Under the pieces are notes generated by a model that had not been told where the DNA came from, searched no databases, and worked only from the letters and a program-made list of their open reading frames with translations. A DNA stretch of 64,000 nt from contig NC_133158.1 of assembly GCF_040802235.1 (NCBI RefSeq), positions 156,066,401 to 156,130,400 on the forward strand. Direction: 5' to 3'. Below are positions 11,100 to 22,279 of this stretch, piece after piece. Every line of letters starts with the position of its first letter. Position 1 is the stretch's first letter. Position numbers and translations under genes: made by a program. The DNA comes from Manis javanica (Eukaryota; Chordata; Mammalia; Pholidota; Manidae).

Positions 11100-12250
11100 T
11101 ATTTTGCATCACCGGCTGATCCTTCTCAGTCTCCTTTGGCCTATATTCTTTTCAATCTCTAAATGTTCCCATGCTCAAGCTTCACTCTTAGTCCTTATTC
11201 TAGTTTCTATGTCCCCATTCTATGTGATTACATTTTGTTCAACAGTTTTAAATGACATCTACTTGCTAGTTACTACCCCACCAACCTAGTCCTTGATGAT
11301 TCCAGACTCATATTTGCCCAACTGATATCCACTCCATGACTATCTAATAAAAATGTCAAACCTAAACATATCCAAAACAGAATTCTTAGTTCTCATCCTG
11401 TGTCCTCAATCTTAGTCCTCCAATCTTTTCCATTAATTACTCAATATAGAAATCTGAGTTTGATATAATCTTTATACCTCCTTTACCTCACACGATCACA
11501 TTTTGTACACAAGTATGGCCTTGGGATTATACCTTCAAAATATGAATATCATGGATCTGTCTTCTTCTCATCTCCATCCCCACTTTTGACTAAGGTAACA
11601 TTTTCTCTCACCTGACCTTCACTAGTCCACAGCTTGTCTTCCTGATTCTGTTCTTGCTTACTCAGTCCACTCTTCACACAACATTCTGTAGGAAATTCTG
11701 TTGTTTCCTTACTTTAAATCCTTCAATGAGCTTCTTTCTTACAACATAGTCTTAAGGTCCTATGTGATTCGCCCACATCTTTAATCTTATCTTCAAGCTT
11801 ACTATGCTCCAGAAACACTGGTTTTCTTTCTAATAGCACAATAAGCTTATTGCTGCCTCCAGGCCTTTGCATTTACCATTCTTTCTGCATGAAAAGCTCT
11901 TGTCCCATATCCAAGAATGGCTGGACTCCTTCTCTTAGAAAGAATTTAATTCAAACACTACTTCCTCTCAGAAGCCTACCTGACAACCATATTTTAATTA
12001 CATCCCCTTGAGCCCCAAGTACTTGCTATTCTATTACTTCTCAATATCATTTACCACTAACTGAAATTATATATATTATTTGTTTAGTGTTTGTCTTTTC
12101 CCACTAGAATGGAAGCTATATAAGAAGAGGTTATTGTTTGTGTTTGCTGCAGGGCCTCTGTGCCTAAAACTGCTACATATATAAAAAGCTCACAATATTT
12201 ACTACAAGAATGAAGGAACAAATATTATTCAACTTATATATTATAAGAAA
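11100..12250 (+). mobile_element. LINE-2, long 3' fragment
   Basis: A 1.15-kb sense-strand L2 relic. Blocks in order: 'ccttctcagtctcctttggc'; 'acatatccaaaacagaattc' (codes for the L2 'MSKTELI'-type region); 'cctccaggcctttgcatt'; 'ctcagaagcctacctgac'; and the 3' end 'cactagaatggaagctatat' with 'gcagggcctctgtgcc'. It ends near 'gaatgaaggaacaaat'. The RT frame is destroyed. L2 is a CR1-clade LINE inactive in placental mammals. Confidence 0.85.
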
Positions 12251-12254
12251 GATT

Positions 12255-14635
12255 ATGACACATGAACTACAATTTTAAAAGCAAGAGTCAAGTAGAAGAA
12301 AGAACTTGGAAGATCATTTAGCTTAGATGAACTTTAAGCTCCATCAGTCTGTAATACCCCTTTCTGGTTGAAAAATCAGATATATTGTCTGATTTGCACC
12401 AAAAAATTCTCTGGGTCAGAATTGTTTTTCAAAACAATCACTATTTTCTGGCCACTTGTGTGGCCAAAGAAACTTCAAAGCTGAAACTTATCAGCTTTGT
12501 CTCAGCTTGTGGGATACCATAGGCCCTGTGGAAGCTGGAGGCCAGGGAATGAATCACAGAAACCATGTAACTTTGCAGAACCCAATGTTTCCTTTATTAA
12601 AACACTACAGAGAACAGTGTGGTAGGAGACAAATGGTCCCTGATGTCTCTGACTCTTGTCCACAGCTCAAAACAATCATATTAAATATATTTCCTGAACT
12701 CCTCTCTTGAGTTCTCTGTATCTTCAAACAGGTATAGAGGCAATTTGAATATCAAAGAGCAATATAAAATTTATGCTCAATGGCTATCATTAAGTGAGTA
12801 TTTTGCTTCCCATCTCCTTTTGTTTGATCACTGGGGAATATTGAAAGTATATGGGGATACCAAGGCAGCTGAAAAGTTTTGGGAGGTTGAACATGTCCCA
12901 TTTTAAGATTCTTGGGTTTAGTTTCTATTTTCAATATGTATTTGGTCTCATGTCAATCTGTGTAGTTCAACAGGACCTAGTGTCTTTTTCTATATTAATT
13001 GCTAAAAGTCAGTTTTTACTGTGAGATTTTTCTGTCATTGTCATTTCATTTGCTGTTTTGTTTTGTTTTTAAAAGAGTGGAGAGAACATGCTTTTGACAA
13101 AATAAAAACAAATTACATTTTTAGTGCTTGATATGACATTCTAGTTAAGAGTATGTTCAAGCACTTTTAGAAGTATTTTAATGTGAAAACATTTTACAAA
13201 CTGTAAATTCAGATTAGTTATTACTAAGTGAACTGCACAATTTATCAAAGGCTCTAATTAAATAAACTATTTGACATCTCTTAATCTCTCCAGATGCTGA
13301 CTGTCAACTGAGGAAAAATCTGCAACTAGATCTTTTTTTACTGTTTGCTTCTCATTTGTTGCAAAGAACAACCAACCACAAACTCTTTTGAAAAAATATG
13401 GCAACTGTTCAGCCCTTTAGTTTCTGTGGCAGTTTTTGTCTGATCAAGGAAAAATTGGCGTATGTTTTCTGGTGGACAGCAGTAAGAATCCATGTCTCAC
13501 TGGCTTCTAGTCATTTGCTCTTCTGCTGGCATCTGCAGCTATAGCTGTTTCCATGATATGCTCCTCCTGCCTTCTACTAAAGATTACTGGGTTTCAACAG
13601 ATCTTACAAGGCTCACTTCTTTCTTTTGAATAGCTTTTTTTTTTCTTTGTGTATCATGATCTATTTAACATTCACCCTAGTATAGAGAAACAGTTATAAC
13701 ATTGCCACATTTGCATTTCTTAACATTATATAATTTATTTATTTATGTTCTTGGGAATATAAAGATACTTATACAGCTAACTCTCAGATATCTTATAGAA
13801 GTATACTTACAAATAAAAGTACATATTTATATTCTAGGTATTTGTGCGTTGTTAAGCATGTTGAAACACTTCAATGTTTTAAAAGTTTAGAATACAAAAT
13901 TTAAATGTTTTTTAAAGGTTTAAAAGTTTCAAATACTTTTAAAGTGTGAGAAACTGGATATTATCTATGAAAGAAAGCAACCAATGTTAGAAACCAAGAT
14001 GAAAACACTATGCGAGAGCTGTGATAATAATCATGGAGACCAGATGCAGGACGGGAGGAAGAAGTTTGAGTTAAATTACCCTGTGATTGAAAAATGTAAA
14101 AAGTATTCTCCTATGATTGAAAAGGGGTCCATATAGAATTTTAAAAAGTCTAATAGCACCACATTGCTCCTTAAATTTTCTGTCTTTTTTACTTTTCCAT
14201 AAATAAGGAAAGGAAATGTATGTACATGGATAGTCAAGTGAATCAGTTTGGTCCTTTGATCATTTATAAGTAGGAAATTGTCAGGCTTTCCTGTCCAAAT
14301 ATAGTCTAAGGTCGTATGAACCTGCCTACAGCTTCCCAAAGTGATCCTCAGGCTGTGCACGCACTGGCCCGTTTTAGTTATACGATTACTCTCCCCCTCA
14401 TTTTACACAGAATTAAGTAATTCTGGGCAATATTAAAGTTTTTTTACTTGGCTAAACTCAAAACATAAAACAAATCCAATTAGGTTTAGATGATAAGTGA
14501 ACCAGTCAATTTATAAGGTTTACCTGTGTGCTTGAAATAATGGTTTGTTCAGTTAACAACTCTGTTCATTAGATGCTGTAACGCTATCAGTTTATTTTTT
14601 AAGGCTAATAGTTTCTCCACTTAACCTTACACTGT
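12255..14635. other. Intergenic, no recognised repeat
   Basis: About 2.4 kb with no supportable gene. It is AT-rich with short homopolymers; the reading frames are short and lack domains. Confidence 0.5.
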
Positions 14636-14639
14636 TTTT

Positions 14640-14737
14640 ACTTTGAATATCTCCTTGCTCAAAAGTAATCACTGTCTGTATTCAGTGTTTATCATTCCAA
14701 AGCTTATTTTCAAACATTTATTATAAATGCTTCTATG
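14640..14737 (-). mobile_element. Possible old L1/HAL1 tail, upstream piece
   Basis: The tract 'aatcactgtctgtattcagt' to 'catttattataaatgcttct' resembles an old L1 3' UTR segment read in minus orientation and may join the piece at 15280. Confidence 0.35.
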
Positions 14738-15275
14738 CAGGAAGAACGCTTGGCTGGATTGCTGTCCATACAGCCTCAGAGCCACTCGTCCAGAGCTCCA
14801 AAGGTCTGTATTTGAGGCGAGACCAGGAATGACATTCCAGAGCTCCTTTTCCCACTTGGGTCTGCGTCAGTTTGCCTGTGAGTGGCACTTGAGTGATATT
14901 TGGAAAGTAGAAGAAAGGGGTGGATAAGATGCTCTGGAGGTATTTTCAGGAAGGCAGTGGGTAGACTGCAAACCAGAAGATCACAACAGCTTTCTAGCAA
15001 GTTCTACCGGCCTTAGTTCTATTGGCAATTGAGATGTCAAGTAATGGTTTCTTGAGGAGTGGTGTTTGCCTGCTGGGATAGTCACTTCTTTGGTTCCTGA
15101 TACTTTCAATGCTTCCTGAATAATCTCTTGGAAATTACCAGCTCTGTTGTTACAACTGAGATTGTCACTAATGAATTTCCTTATTATACTCCCCACCCCT
15201 TCAAATTGTTTTGCATCAGAATCCTTAATACTGGGAATAAAATGTGTTTTCTGATTTCCTGATCAAGTTCTACCT
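14738..15275. other. Unassigned 0.5-kb segment between L1-like pieces
   Basis: Less AT-rich than its flanks, with blocks such as 'ttggctggattgctgtccat' and 'cttagttctattggcaattg' that look like part of an interspersed repeat I cannot name. If the two flanking L1-like pieces are one element, this segment is an insertion. Confidence 0.35.
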
Positions 15276-15279
15276 GACA

Positions 15280-15745
15280 GAAATAGGATTGTTTTATATG
15301 ATTTTAAACTTCACACAAATGGTAGTAACCTACCATACCTACATTCCTCAACTTTCTTTTTCACTCATTTGTATTTTCAAAATTAATCCATGGTAGTATA
15401 TATAGTTTTAGAATGCAAGTTAATACACTTAGATTTATAATATGCTAATGTTTTATTACTATAATTTATTTATCCATTTTCCAATTAAGGTATATTTAGT
15501 GGGTTGCTAAAGTTTTGCTATTACCAATAATGCTAGAAAAAAACCTTTTATTTGTCTTTTATACATAAAAAGTATACTTTTTAAGGATCTATACTAGGAG
15601 TAACACTGATGCCACCAATGGTATGACAGTTTCCTACATTCTACATCCTCATTAAAGCATGGTAATGGCAAACTTTAAAGGTTTGTTATTATTACGAATA
15701 TTTAATAGTATCACATTATTTTAATTTGAATTTTTAAAATTCCTA
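15280..15745 (-). mobile_element. Old L1 (HAL1/L1M-like) 3' fragment
   Basis: The order of blocks is that of an ancient L1 3' region on the opposite strand: 'attttcaaaattaatccatg', 'aatttatttatccattttcc', 'gctattaccaataatgct', 'tgatgccaccaatggtatga' and 'ttctacatcctcattaaagc'. Very diverged. Confidence 0.6.
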
Positions 15746-15749
15746 GTGA

Positions 15750-17400
15750 ATAAAAACACAAATTCAGCTATTTCAATATTACATAAAATTACAAATTTTA
15801 CTTTAATGTATATTTTTACTTAAAACACTATTTTATGAGAAGAGCTAATAAAGGCACTAAAATAAGCAAGTTACTGAATAATACTCCATATAGGCCAGGA
15901 AATAGGGATCGTTTATTTAGGGATGGTTTCCAATTATTAGACTATGAGTGTCTTGACACCTGGGTTCATGTTTTTATTTGTAAGTCTTTTGAATCAAATT
16001 CCCAGGTAAAGACACTCCTATTCCTCTTTCTCTCTAAAACCAGCCACACATTGCAAGGACCAAAATAATCATAAACTCCATCACCAGTTGAGTTAGAAAA
16101 CAGCCACAAAACCCAATGACAATGATTAAAATTTGAAATTTGGATCATTTTGTAGGAGAATGACAAATAAGAAATACACCTTTATAAGTCTAGTACAAAA
16201 AGAAGTTTGCCAAAGTTAAAAGTCCTGATCAGTGTCCTATACTTGGTGCAACAAGATTGGGATGAGATGGCCGGGAAGAGCATCTCTGGAGTCCAGGATA
16301 CATCACATGGTGGAGATGAAGTAGTGGCAGGAGAGACGTGTCATCTCTTGAAGATGAAAGTAGTTCACTTCTTAGGGTGGGTAACAGAGGGCAGCAGTTA
16401 AAGCTGCTGACCTCAGGCAGCTAAAATGAGTAAGTAAATGCTAAGCCATCAACAAATATGAGTGACATTGGATATTTGCTGCGATCCTCACAAATATTCC
16501 GCTCTTTCTGAAGGGCAACTAAGAAAAGTAAAGACATCTTTTTAAGGTAAAATCCCCCAAAATTAGGCACAAAGTTTCTGAGACAATATCCTGGATGGAT
16601 TTTCCTGATTCACTTGCTCAATCACATCTTCATTGCTCTTTGTCTTTTCTTATACAATAAGCTGATTCAGATAGAACTGGCCACTCAAAGATAGGTAGTA
16701 ACTGGGAGAAAGCAATCATGGAGTTAAGCAACAATGAACAAAAAGTAAGAGGAAAAAAAAAAGGAAGAGGGAGAAAGGAAATATATAGATATATAGATAG
16801 GAGGGGAAAAGTCTACATCAAAATTATTATTCCAGTCAGCAAACAAGGCTATTCTTCATGATCTCAAAGAACTTACTGAAAACATGATTTATCTTTTTTT
16901 CAAAAAGAGGTCAAAGAAGATATAGACACTAGAATAAAGAGGTGAAAGTAACTGTTAAACTCAACTTACCTATATAATTAAAATACAACTTGCTGGAAAC
17001 ATAGTCAGGGACATGGAGGACAGACAAGTAAGTTGAGCAAAAAACAAGTACAAATTGCATAAAAGTTTAAGGAGATTTGGAAAAATATAAGTATGAAGGA
17101 ATACCCAAGATGGCATTATATCTGAGAAAGAATAAAGGCAAAAGCATACATTTTCAAATATGCAAGAACTCATAGCATGGTGATAATACCATCCAGATGA
17201 TGAAATTTGGCCAACCAAATAGATGGCTGGAGAAAACAAGGAAAAATATTTGGAAATGCACATTAAGTCCACTTATACACAGAAATAAGGTTAAATTTTA
17301 TAGTATGAACTATAACTACTGTCAAACAAGAGAGCATGGCCAGAAATAGAGAGAAAAATGAGAGAGTTAGTCTAACTTCAGATCTTACAGAGCATGTTAA
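15750..17400. other. Intergenic, purine-rich in places
   Basis: About 1.65 kb without a recognised gene. 16740-16805 is A/G-rich and ends in a short (ATAG) run. The sequence may contain old repeat remains that I cannot assign. Confidence 0.5.
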
Positions 17401-17419
17401 TCCAGGGTGAGCATTATTT

Positions 17420-17591
17420 TACACTAAGAGTTAAAAGGATTATTAGACTGGGAGATGTGGGAGAAAAAGAACAGTCAAGAATGACTTCAAGTGTTTTTGG
17501 CCTGAACAATTTTGAATGATACATCATTTTCTGAAATGAGAAAGCCTAGAGAACCCAGTTTAGGTTGAAGGATATAAAAATGTTTGGAGTG
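17420..17591 (-). mobile_element. LINE-2 fragment, part 1 (split by MLT1)
   Basis: Antisense L2: 'gagatgtgggagaaaaagaa', 'agtcaagaatgacttcaagt' and 'gtttttggcctgaacaattt' follow the L2 ORF2 order (antisense of 'SLSLTPHI...' coding). The element resumes at 18005. Confidence 0.75.
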
Positions 17592-18004
17592 TGTTACATA
17601 CTGAATATTTGTGTCTCCCCCAGATTCATCTGTTGAGGCCTTAACTCCCAATGTGATGGTATTTGGACATAGGGCCTTTGGGCCAGAATTCCAGTTAGAG
17701 GAGGCATGAGGATGGGGCCCTCATGATGGGATTTGTGCCCCTATTGAAAGGGACACCAGAACTTACTCACACACATGTGAGCTCTCTTCCTCTGTCAATA
17801 TCAATCTTTCTCTTTATCAGGTCACTTACAGGAGAACACAGCAAGAACATGCAAGCCGAGAAGAGAGCTCTTGCCAGGAAAAAAACTGGCCAGCACTTTG
17901 ATCTTAGACTTTCCACTCTCCAGAACTATGAAAAGAAAAAATTCTGTTGTTTAAATCATGCAGTCTATGGCATTTTGTTATGGCAGACCAAGCAGACTAA
18001 GACA
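17592..18004 (+). mobile_element. MLT1-type LTR (ERVL-MaLR)
   Basis: A 413-bp LTR beginning TGTTACATACTGAATATTTG and ending GACTAAGACA (TG...CA). Internal blocks 'cccaatgtgatggtatttgg', 'gggcctttgggcc', 'ctctccagaactatgaaaag' and 'ttctgttgtttaaatcatgc' match the MLT1A/B consensus in order. It sits inside an L2 whose halves flank it, so it is younger than that L2. A target duplication is not clear (GTG on both sides at best). Reading frames over it are chance. Confidence 0.9.
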
Positions 18005-18135
18005 GTGCATGCTAATTTTGATATGTCTTCTATACATCAAGTAGGGAGTTGAATATATAATTCAGGACTTCAAGGAAAAGATGGGTCCAGAGATAAGAAC
18101 TTGGAAGTTATCATCTGCAGATGGCATTTAAAGCC
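18005..18135 (-). mobile_element. LINE-2 fragment, part 2
   Basis: Continuation of 17420-17591: 'catcaagtagggagttgaat', 'aattcaggacttcaagg' and 'gaagttatcatctgcagatg' are the next antisense L2 blocks. Confidence 0.75.
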
Positions 18136-18139
18136 AAAC

Positions 18140-19735
18140 TGAAGGTGTATTGCTTATGTCGACTACGTGTTCTTAGGGCGTTGACTCTTTGTAGGGAAAT
18201 GAATGGGATTGGTAAATTGGAGTCTAATTTATTTAAAAAATTCACACCAAGTTCTGCCTGCTCTTTTATCAGTTTACTTAGTTTTATATATAATGACTCA
18301 TTTTATGCTTTCTACCCATTTCTAGATATAATTGTTCCAGAAGATACTGCTGTTACTTCTCTTCTTTAATTTAGTGAGTCAAATCTTAAAAGCCAAAACC
18401 CTGTAATTATTGGGCACAGTCCTGCTTATCAGAATACTGGACTAGCTAAATCCATATTTCACACTATTTGTTATATGACAAAAAGTTACTATGAAGTCAA
18501 ATATGTACTTAGGCATATACTCACAATGATGAAACAACACAGTCTTTATGAAACTGATTAGGTTTATACTTATTGTCCTTTTAAATTATTAATTATTTAA
18601 TAACTATTCATTATTAAAAGCACTCCCTTCCACTCTCTAAACTGTTGGTGGTTTGGGCAATAAATGTTATGGCCAGCTTAACAATAGTAGATATTTCTTC
18701 TCCACAACTCATTTGTGCCAGCTAAATGGAAACTCTGTTGGTCTATGATTATATTTCACACAGTTGAGTAATATAAAGCCATTTTTTCATTTTTCAAGGA
18801 AATATTCTTAAGAACTCTGGATGTTAATTAAAATTAATTATGTATTGGTAAGAACAAATATAAAACAGCATAAAAGTCTTATTGTACTAAGTAACAGGCA
18901 GATTTTTAAATTAAATGACAACAAAATCCCTGTAAAAACATAAAATGCAAGCTAACAATGATTTAACATGAAAGATGATGTTGTTCTGCAGAAACTAAAT
19001 CTCTCAGAATATGACTATAGTACTTATGCAAATTTTTTGAGTTCTCACAGAAATTTTCTCTTGAAATAACTGTAGCATTATTAATCAAAGAGCACACCAT
19101 GGTATCAGTTGGCCTTAAGAAAACATCACATTATTTTTAATATGCTCTTGTTCTTCTCTCACTATTGATAAGTTGGTTCCTTTTTTATGATAATGCAAAT
19201 GTTGGTACTAAAATAATTTAATGAGACTTGATTATACAGTGGTTCTTTAAATGTCCAGAATATATCTGTATCATTTTTTTTTCATAATTTTATCCAGATG
19301 AAAACACAAAATTTGAGAAGTACTGCCAGGCTCCAAGAAGGAATCTATGAAACTATAAAACTCCACAAATTTCTATTTGTAAAATATTGCTGAAAGATTT
19401 AAATCTGAGAATTTATTCAGTATGTACAAATATCAATAAACACAAAAGCTTTTACTAAGAACAAAAACATGAAAAGTATAGCAGATGAGAAATACATGTT
19501 TTTTGAGGAGTTTGGGGAAAAAGGTTCTTACCCTTTCACCCCTCTCTTGGGATTTTGAGTACATCACTATTTGAAAGCAATTTAAAAATGTGTGTTGAAA
19601 ACATAAAACTGAGCATAGCCTTTGACTAAACTGCTTCTACTTTTAGAAATGTATTTTAGGAACATACATAAGAAAATCCACATGGATACATTAATTAGTG
19701 TAGTATTTGGCACATAGTATATACTTGCCAGATAT
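18140..19735. other. Intergenic, AT-rich, nothing recognised
   Basis: About 1.6 kb, strongly AT-rich, with no gene or confidently recognised repeat. Confidence 0.5.
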
Positions 19736-19738
19736 TTA

Positions 19739-19763
19739 ACACACACACATACACACACACACT
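19739..19763. repeat. (CA)n microsatellite
   Basis: ACACACACACATACACACACACACAC-type run with one interruption. Confidence 0.9.
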
Positions 19764-19774
19764 CTGAATGCACT

Positions 19775-20150
19775 TGTCTCAGTCAATGTGCTAGGCACTG
19801 TGTAATTAATGACAAGTCCCTGCCCTCAGGAAGTTACAGTTTAGTGGTAGAGAAATATTAAAAACAGGCAAGCATGTGGCAACTATGGCAAGTGCTATGT
19901 GAGAGAGAGATGAGCACCTTTAGCAGAGGTAGTTAGCACAGAGAGATTACAGATGGCTTCTCTCAGGAGGGACCTTTTCAGCTGAAAGCCGCATGATGAA
20001 CCAGACGAGAGAAGAAAGGTTTCAAGCAGAGAAGTAGCATGTGCAGTAGTCCTGAAGTAGGAAGAGGAAGGATGAATACCAGGAGCTGACAAGACGCCAC
20101 TGCGGCTAGAATGCAAAGAGAACAGGGAATGTGGTCAATGAAGCAGTAGG
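19775..20150 (-). mobile_element. LINE-2, antisense 3' fragment
   Basis: Blocks in L2 antisense order: 'gtgctaggcactgtgtaatt', 'gtccctgccctcaggaagtt', 'agtgctatgtgagagagag', 'cttctctcaggagggacctt' and 'gcagagaagtagcatgtgca'. Good match over about 370 bp. Confidence 0.82.
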
Positions 20151-20159
20151 GCGTAAGAA

Positions 20160-21535
20160 GGCAAGAGTTCTCTCTTTTCTTAGAGTTTTGTTCTTTCTCT
20201 CAAATCAGAATTAACATTTCCTTTCAAAGCTTTAAAGAGTTTTAAATATAGGCAGAATTGTTTTTGGAAAAGATTACTTCAACCATGTGGGGGAGAATAG
20301 ATTGCTGAGTATTTGTTAAATGAATGAAATTAGTTTTGTGATTTTGTTCTTTGCAGTATTGTTAATCATTATGAAAAGTGGAAAACAACTTAAATGTACA
20401 ATGATAAGGGCTTATTTAAATGAACTCTAGTACATTCATATAATGAAATATTTTGAAGTAGTCCAAAATGGTACTGCATTGTATTGTATGTAAAGTATAT
20501 TTATTGGCATGAAGAATTGTCCTCAATATAGTAAATGAAGAAATCATATAACAATAAAGTATCTTTTTCTTACCTCAGACTGGCATGGTTCTCATGACAA
20601 AATGTAACCGCTTACATAAAGTATTGGTCAAATTCAGGTCTAAAGAAGAAGAAAGAATAAACTCAGCAGTTATCAAGCTAATTTATACCTTATTTTTAAG
20701 GGAACATGAAACAATAGTCTATACAGCCCTGATGTACTATCTGAGCCACTTAGGAAGTTTTATTTTCTTTGCTTCATAGAAAAATAAAGATGCACAGAAA
20801 ATTAAGGATCATCAATACAAGAAATCATTTGACTGAATAAATAAATGTGCAATTTTGTTCTAAAATAGATACTTTCTTCCATAAAACTGTCTTAGCTCCC
20901 TCAGAAACAAGGGAAAGGAAAATACAAAATGACTTCAGAATAAATAAATACTGGAAAATTTTCAAAACAGAACGAGGCTTTGCTTTGAACTATCTGATCT
21001 CCTTAGATTGCAAATTGTGCAGGAACAGGGAACAGCTTCTCGCTTGAGTTTTCTTCCAATCAGAAGCAAAATATAACATGAGCTTTTCTCATGGATTTCA
21101 ACATACCTGATCATATATCTGGTAGCAATATAGAAGAAAAGGTATATGAAACATTCATAAAGAAATTATGTACATAGTATGCTAAGCTCAATTTTCATTT
21201 TATACAAAAATTTTGAAAGAATAAAACAGAATTATTTTGACATAATAACTCACATTCATCATGTAAAAATGCAACATACACCAATGTCTGAATTGCTCTT
21301 GGATGCCATTTTGTTTATATGTTTTAAATGTAGTGAAGTTTTCAATACATTTTTTCCAAAAGAGGGTTGTTTTCCATTATATCATCTTTTCTGTCTTTAT
21401 GTTTCATAGTGTTTCAAAGAGTCAAAAGATGTCATTACTGATATAACATACTCTCTTTAAGCAAAGAAAAACTTTGATACAATCACCAGCTTTGAGTTTA
21501 AGATTTTATTCAGTAATAATATCAAAAGTTAGGCA
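20160..21535. other. Intergenic, nothing recognised
   Basis: About 1.4 kb of AT-rich sequence without a recognised gene; small reading frames only. Confidence 0.5.
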
Positions 21536-21539
21536 ATAC

Positions 21540-21665
21540 TCTGTAGCATAGATCATTAAGAGCTTAGTCTTTGGAGTAAAGTAGACCTGAGTTTGAATCA
21601 CAACTTCATCAACTTATAAGCAGTGTGATTTGGAGAATTTACTTATCTTCTCCAAATGTATTTCA
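21540..21665 (+). mobile_element. MIR SINE
   Basis: Tracks the MIR consensus: 'aagagcttagtctttggagt', 'agacctgagtttgaatcaca', then 'gtgtgatttggagaatttac' (the 'gtgtgaccttgggcaagtt' core). Truncated at the 3' side. Confidence 0.8.
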
Positions 21666-21667
21666 AG

Positions 21668-21935
21668 TCTTTTCATGGCCCTGTTTAAAACCCTTCTATT
21701 GCTTCTTATTCACCTGAGCACGAAATTAAAGCCATTTAGATTACTCATGTGTTTCACATGATCTGGTGGTCCCTGATCACCTCTGTGACATTTTCCTTCT
21801 CATTTCTACCTATGGAGTTGTTGCTCAGGACACCAGCTCATGTCCATCCACTTTCCCTCTTTTCCAGTGACTATCCACTCCATCCATATATAATCACACT
21901 TTGGTTCCTAAATCTTTATTTAGTTTCCTAGTAAC
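21668..21935 (+). mobile_element. LINE-2 fragment
   Basis: Sense-strand L2: 'aaaacccttctattgcttct', 'catgatctggtggtccctga', 'cacctctgtgacattttcct'. This is the region near the end of the L2 ORF2. Confidence 0.75.
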
Positions 21936-22040
21936 ATAAATACAGCATCAGATGGATACAGATCCTGAAAACACACTTTGAAAAAAAAAAAAGAATTCTA
22001 GACTGGGATATTCCCAACAGCATATTGCAAACCAGAAGGT

Positions 22041-22054
22041 GTGTGTCTTCAATG
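22041..22054. repeat. Target-site duplication, left
   Basis: GTGTGTCTTCAATG; partner GTGTGGCTTCAATG at 22261-22274 (13/14). Confidence 0.75.
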
Positions 22055-22260
22055 TAGGTAGGTTACAGGGAAGGCAGTACAGGATGGAGAAGACAAGTAT
22101 AATATCTTACTATGCTGCTGGACAGTAGTGATTGCAATGGGGTGTGTGGGGGGGACTTGATAATATGGGCGAATGTTGAAACCACAATGTTGCTCATGTG
22201 AAACCTTCATAAGATGGTATATCAATGATACCTTAATTAAAAATATATATATATAAAGGA
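22055..22260 (+). mobile_element. 5'-truncated L1 3' UTR insertion
   Basis: About 206 bp of the lineage-type L1 3' end in sense orientation: 'agtgattgcaatggggtgtg', 'acttgataatatgggcgaat', 'catgtgaaaccttcataaga' and 'tatatcaatgatacctta', followed by an A/TA-rich tail. It is bounded by a 14-bp target duplication, so it is a short authentic retrotransposition event, not a rearranged fragment. Confidence 0.85.
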
Positions 22261-22274
22261 GTGTGGCTTCAATG
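22261..22274. repeat. Target-site duplication, right
   Basis: GTGTGGCTTCAATG, partner of 22041-22054. Confidence 0.75.
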
Positions 22275-22279
22275 CTCCT

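Noticed and set aside
17723..18052. 109-residue plus-strand frame
   Set aside because: Lies within the MLT1 LTR.
18590..18620. AT palindrome-like stretch
   Set aside because: Short and expected by chance at this base composition.
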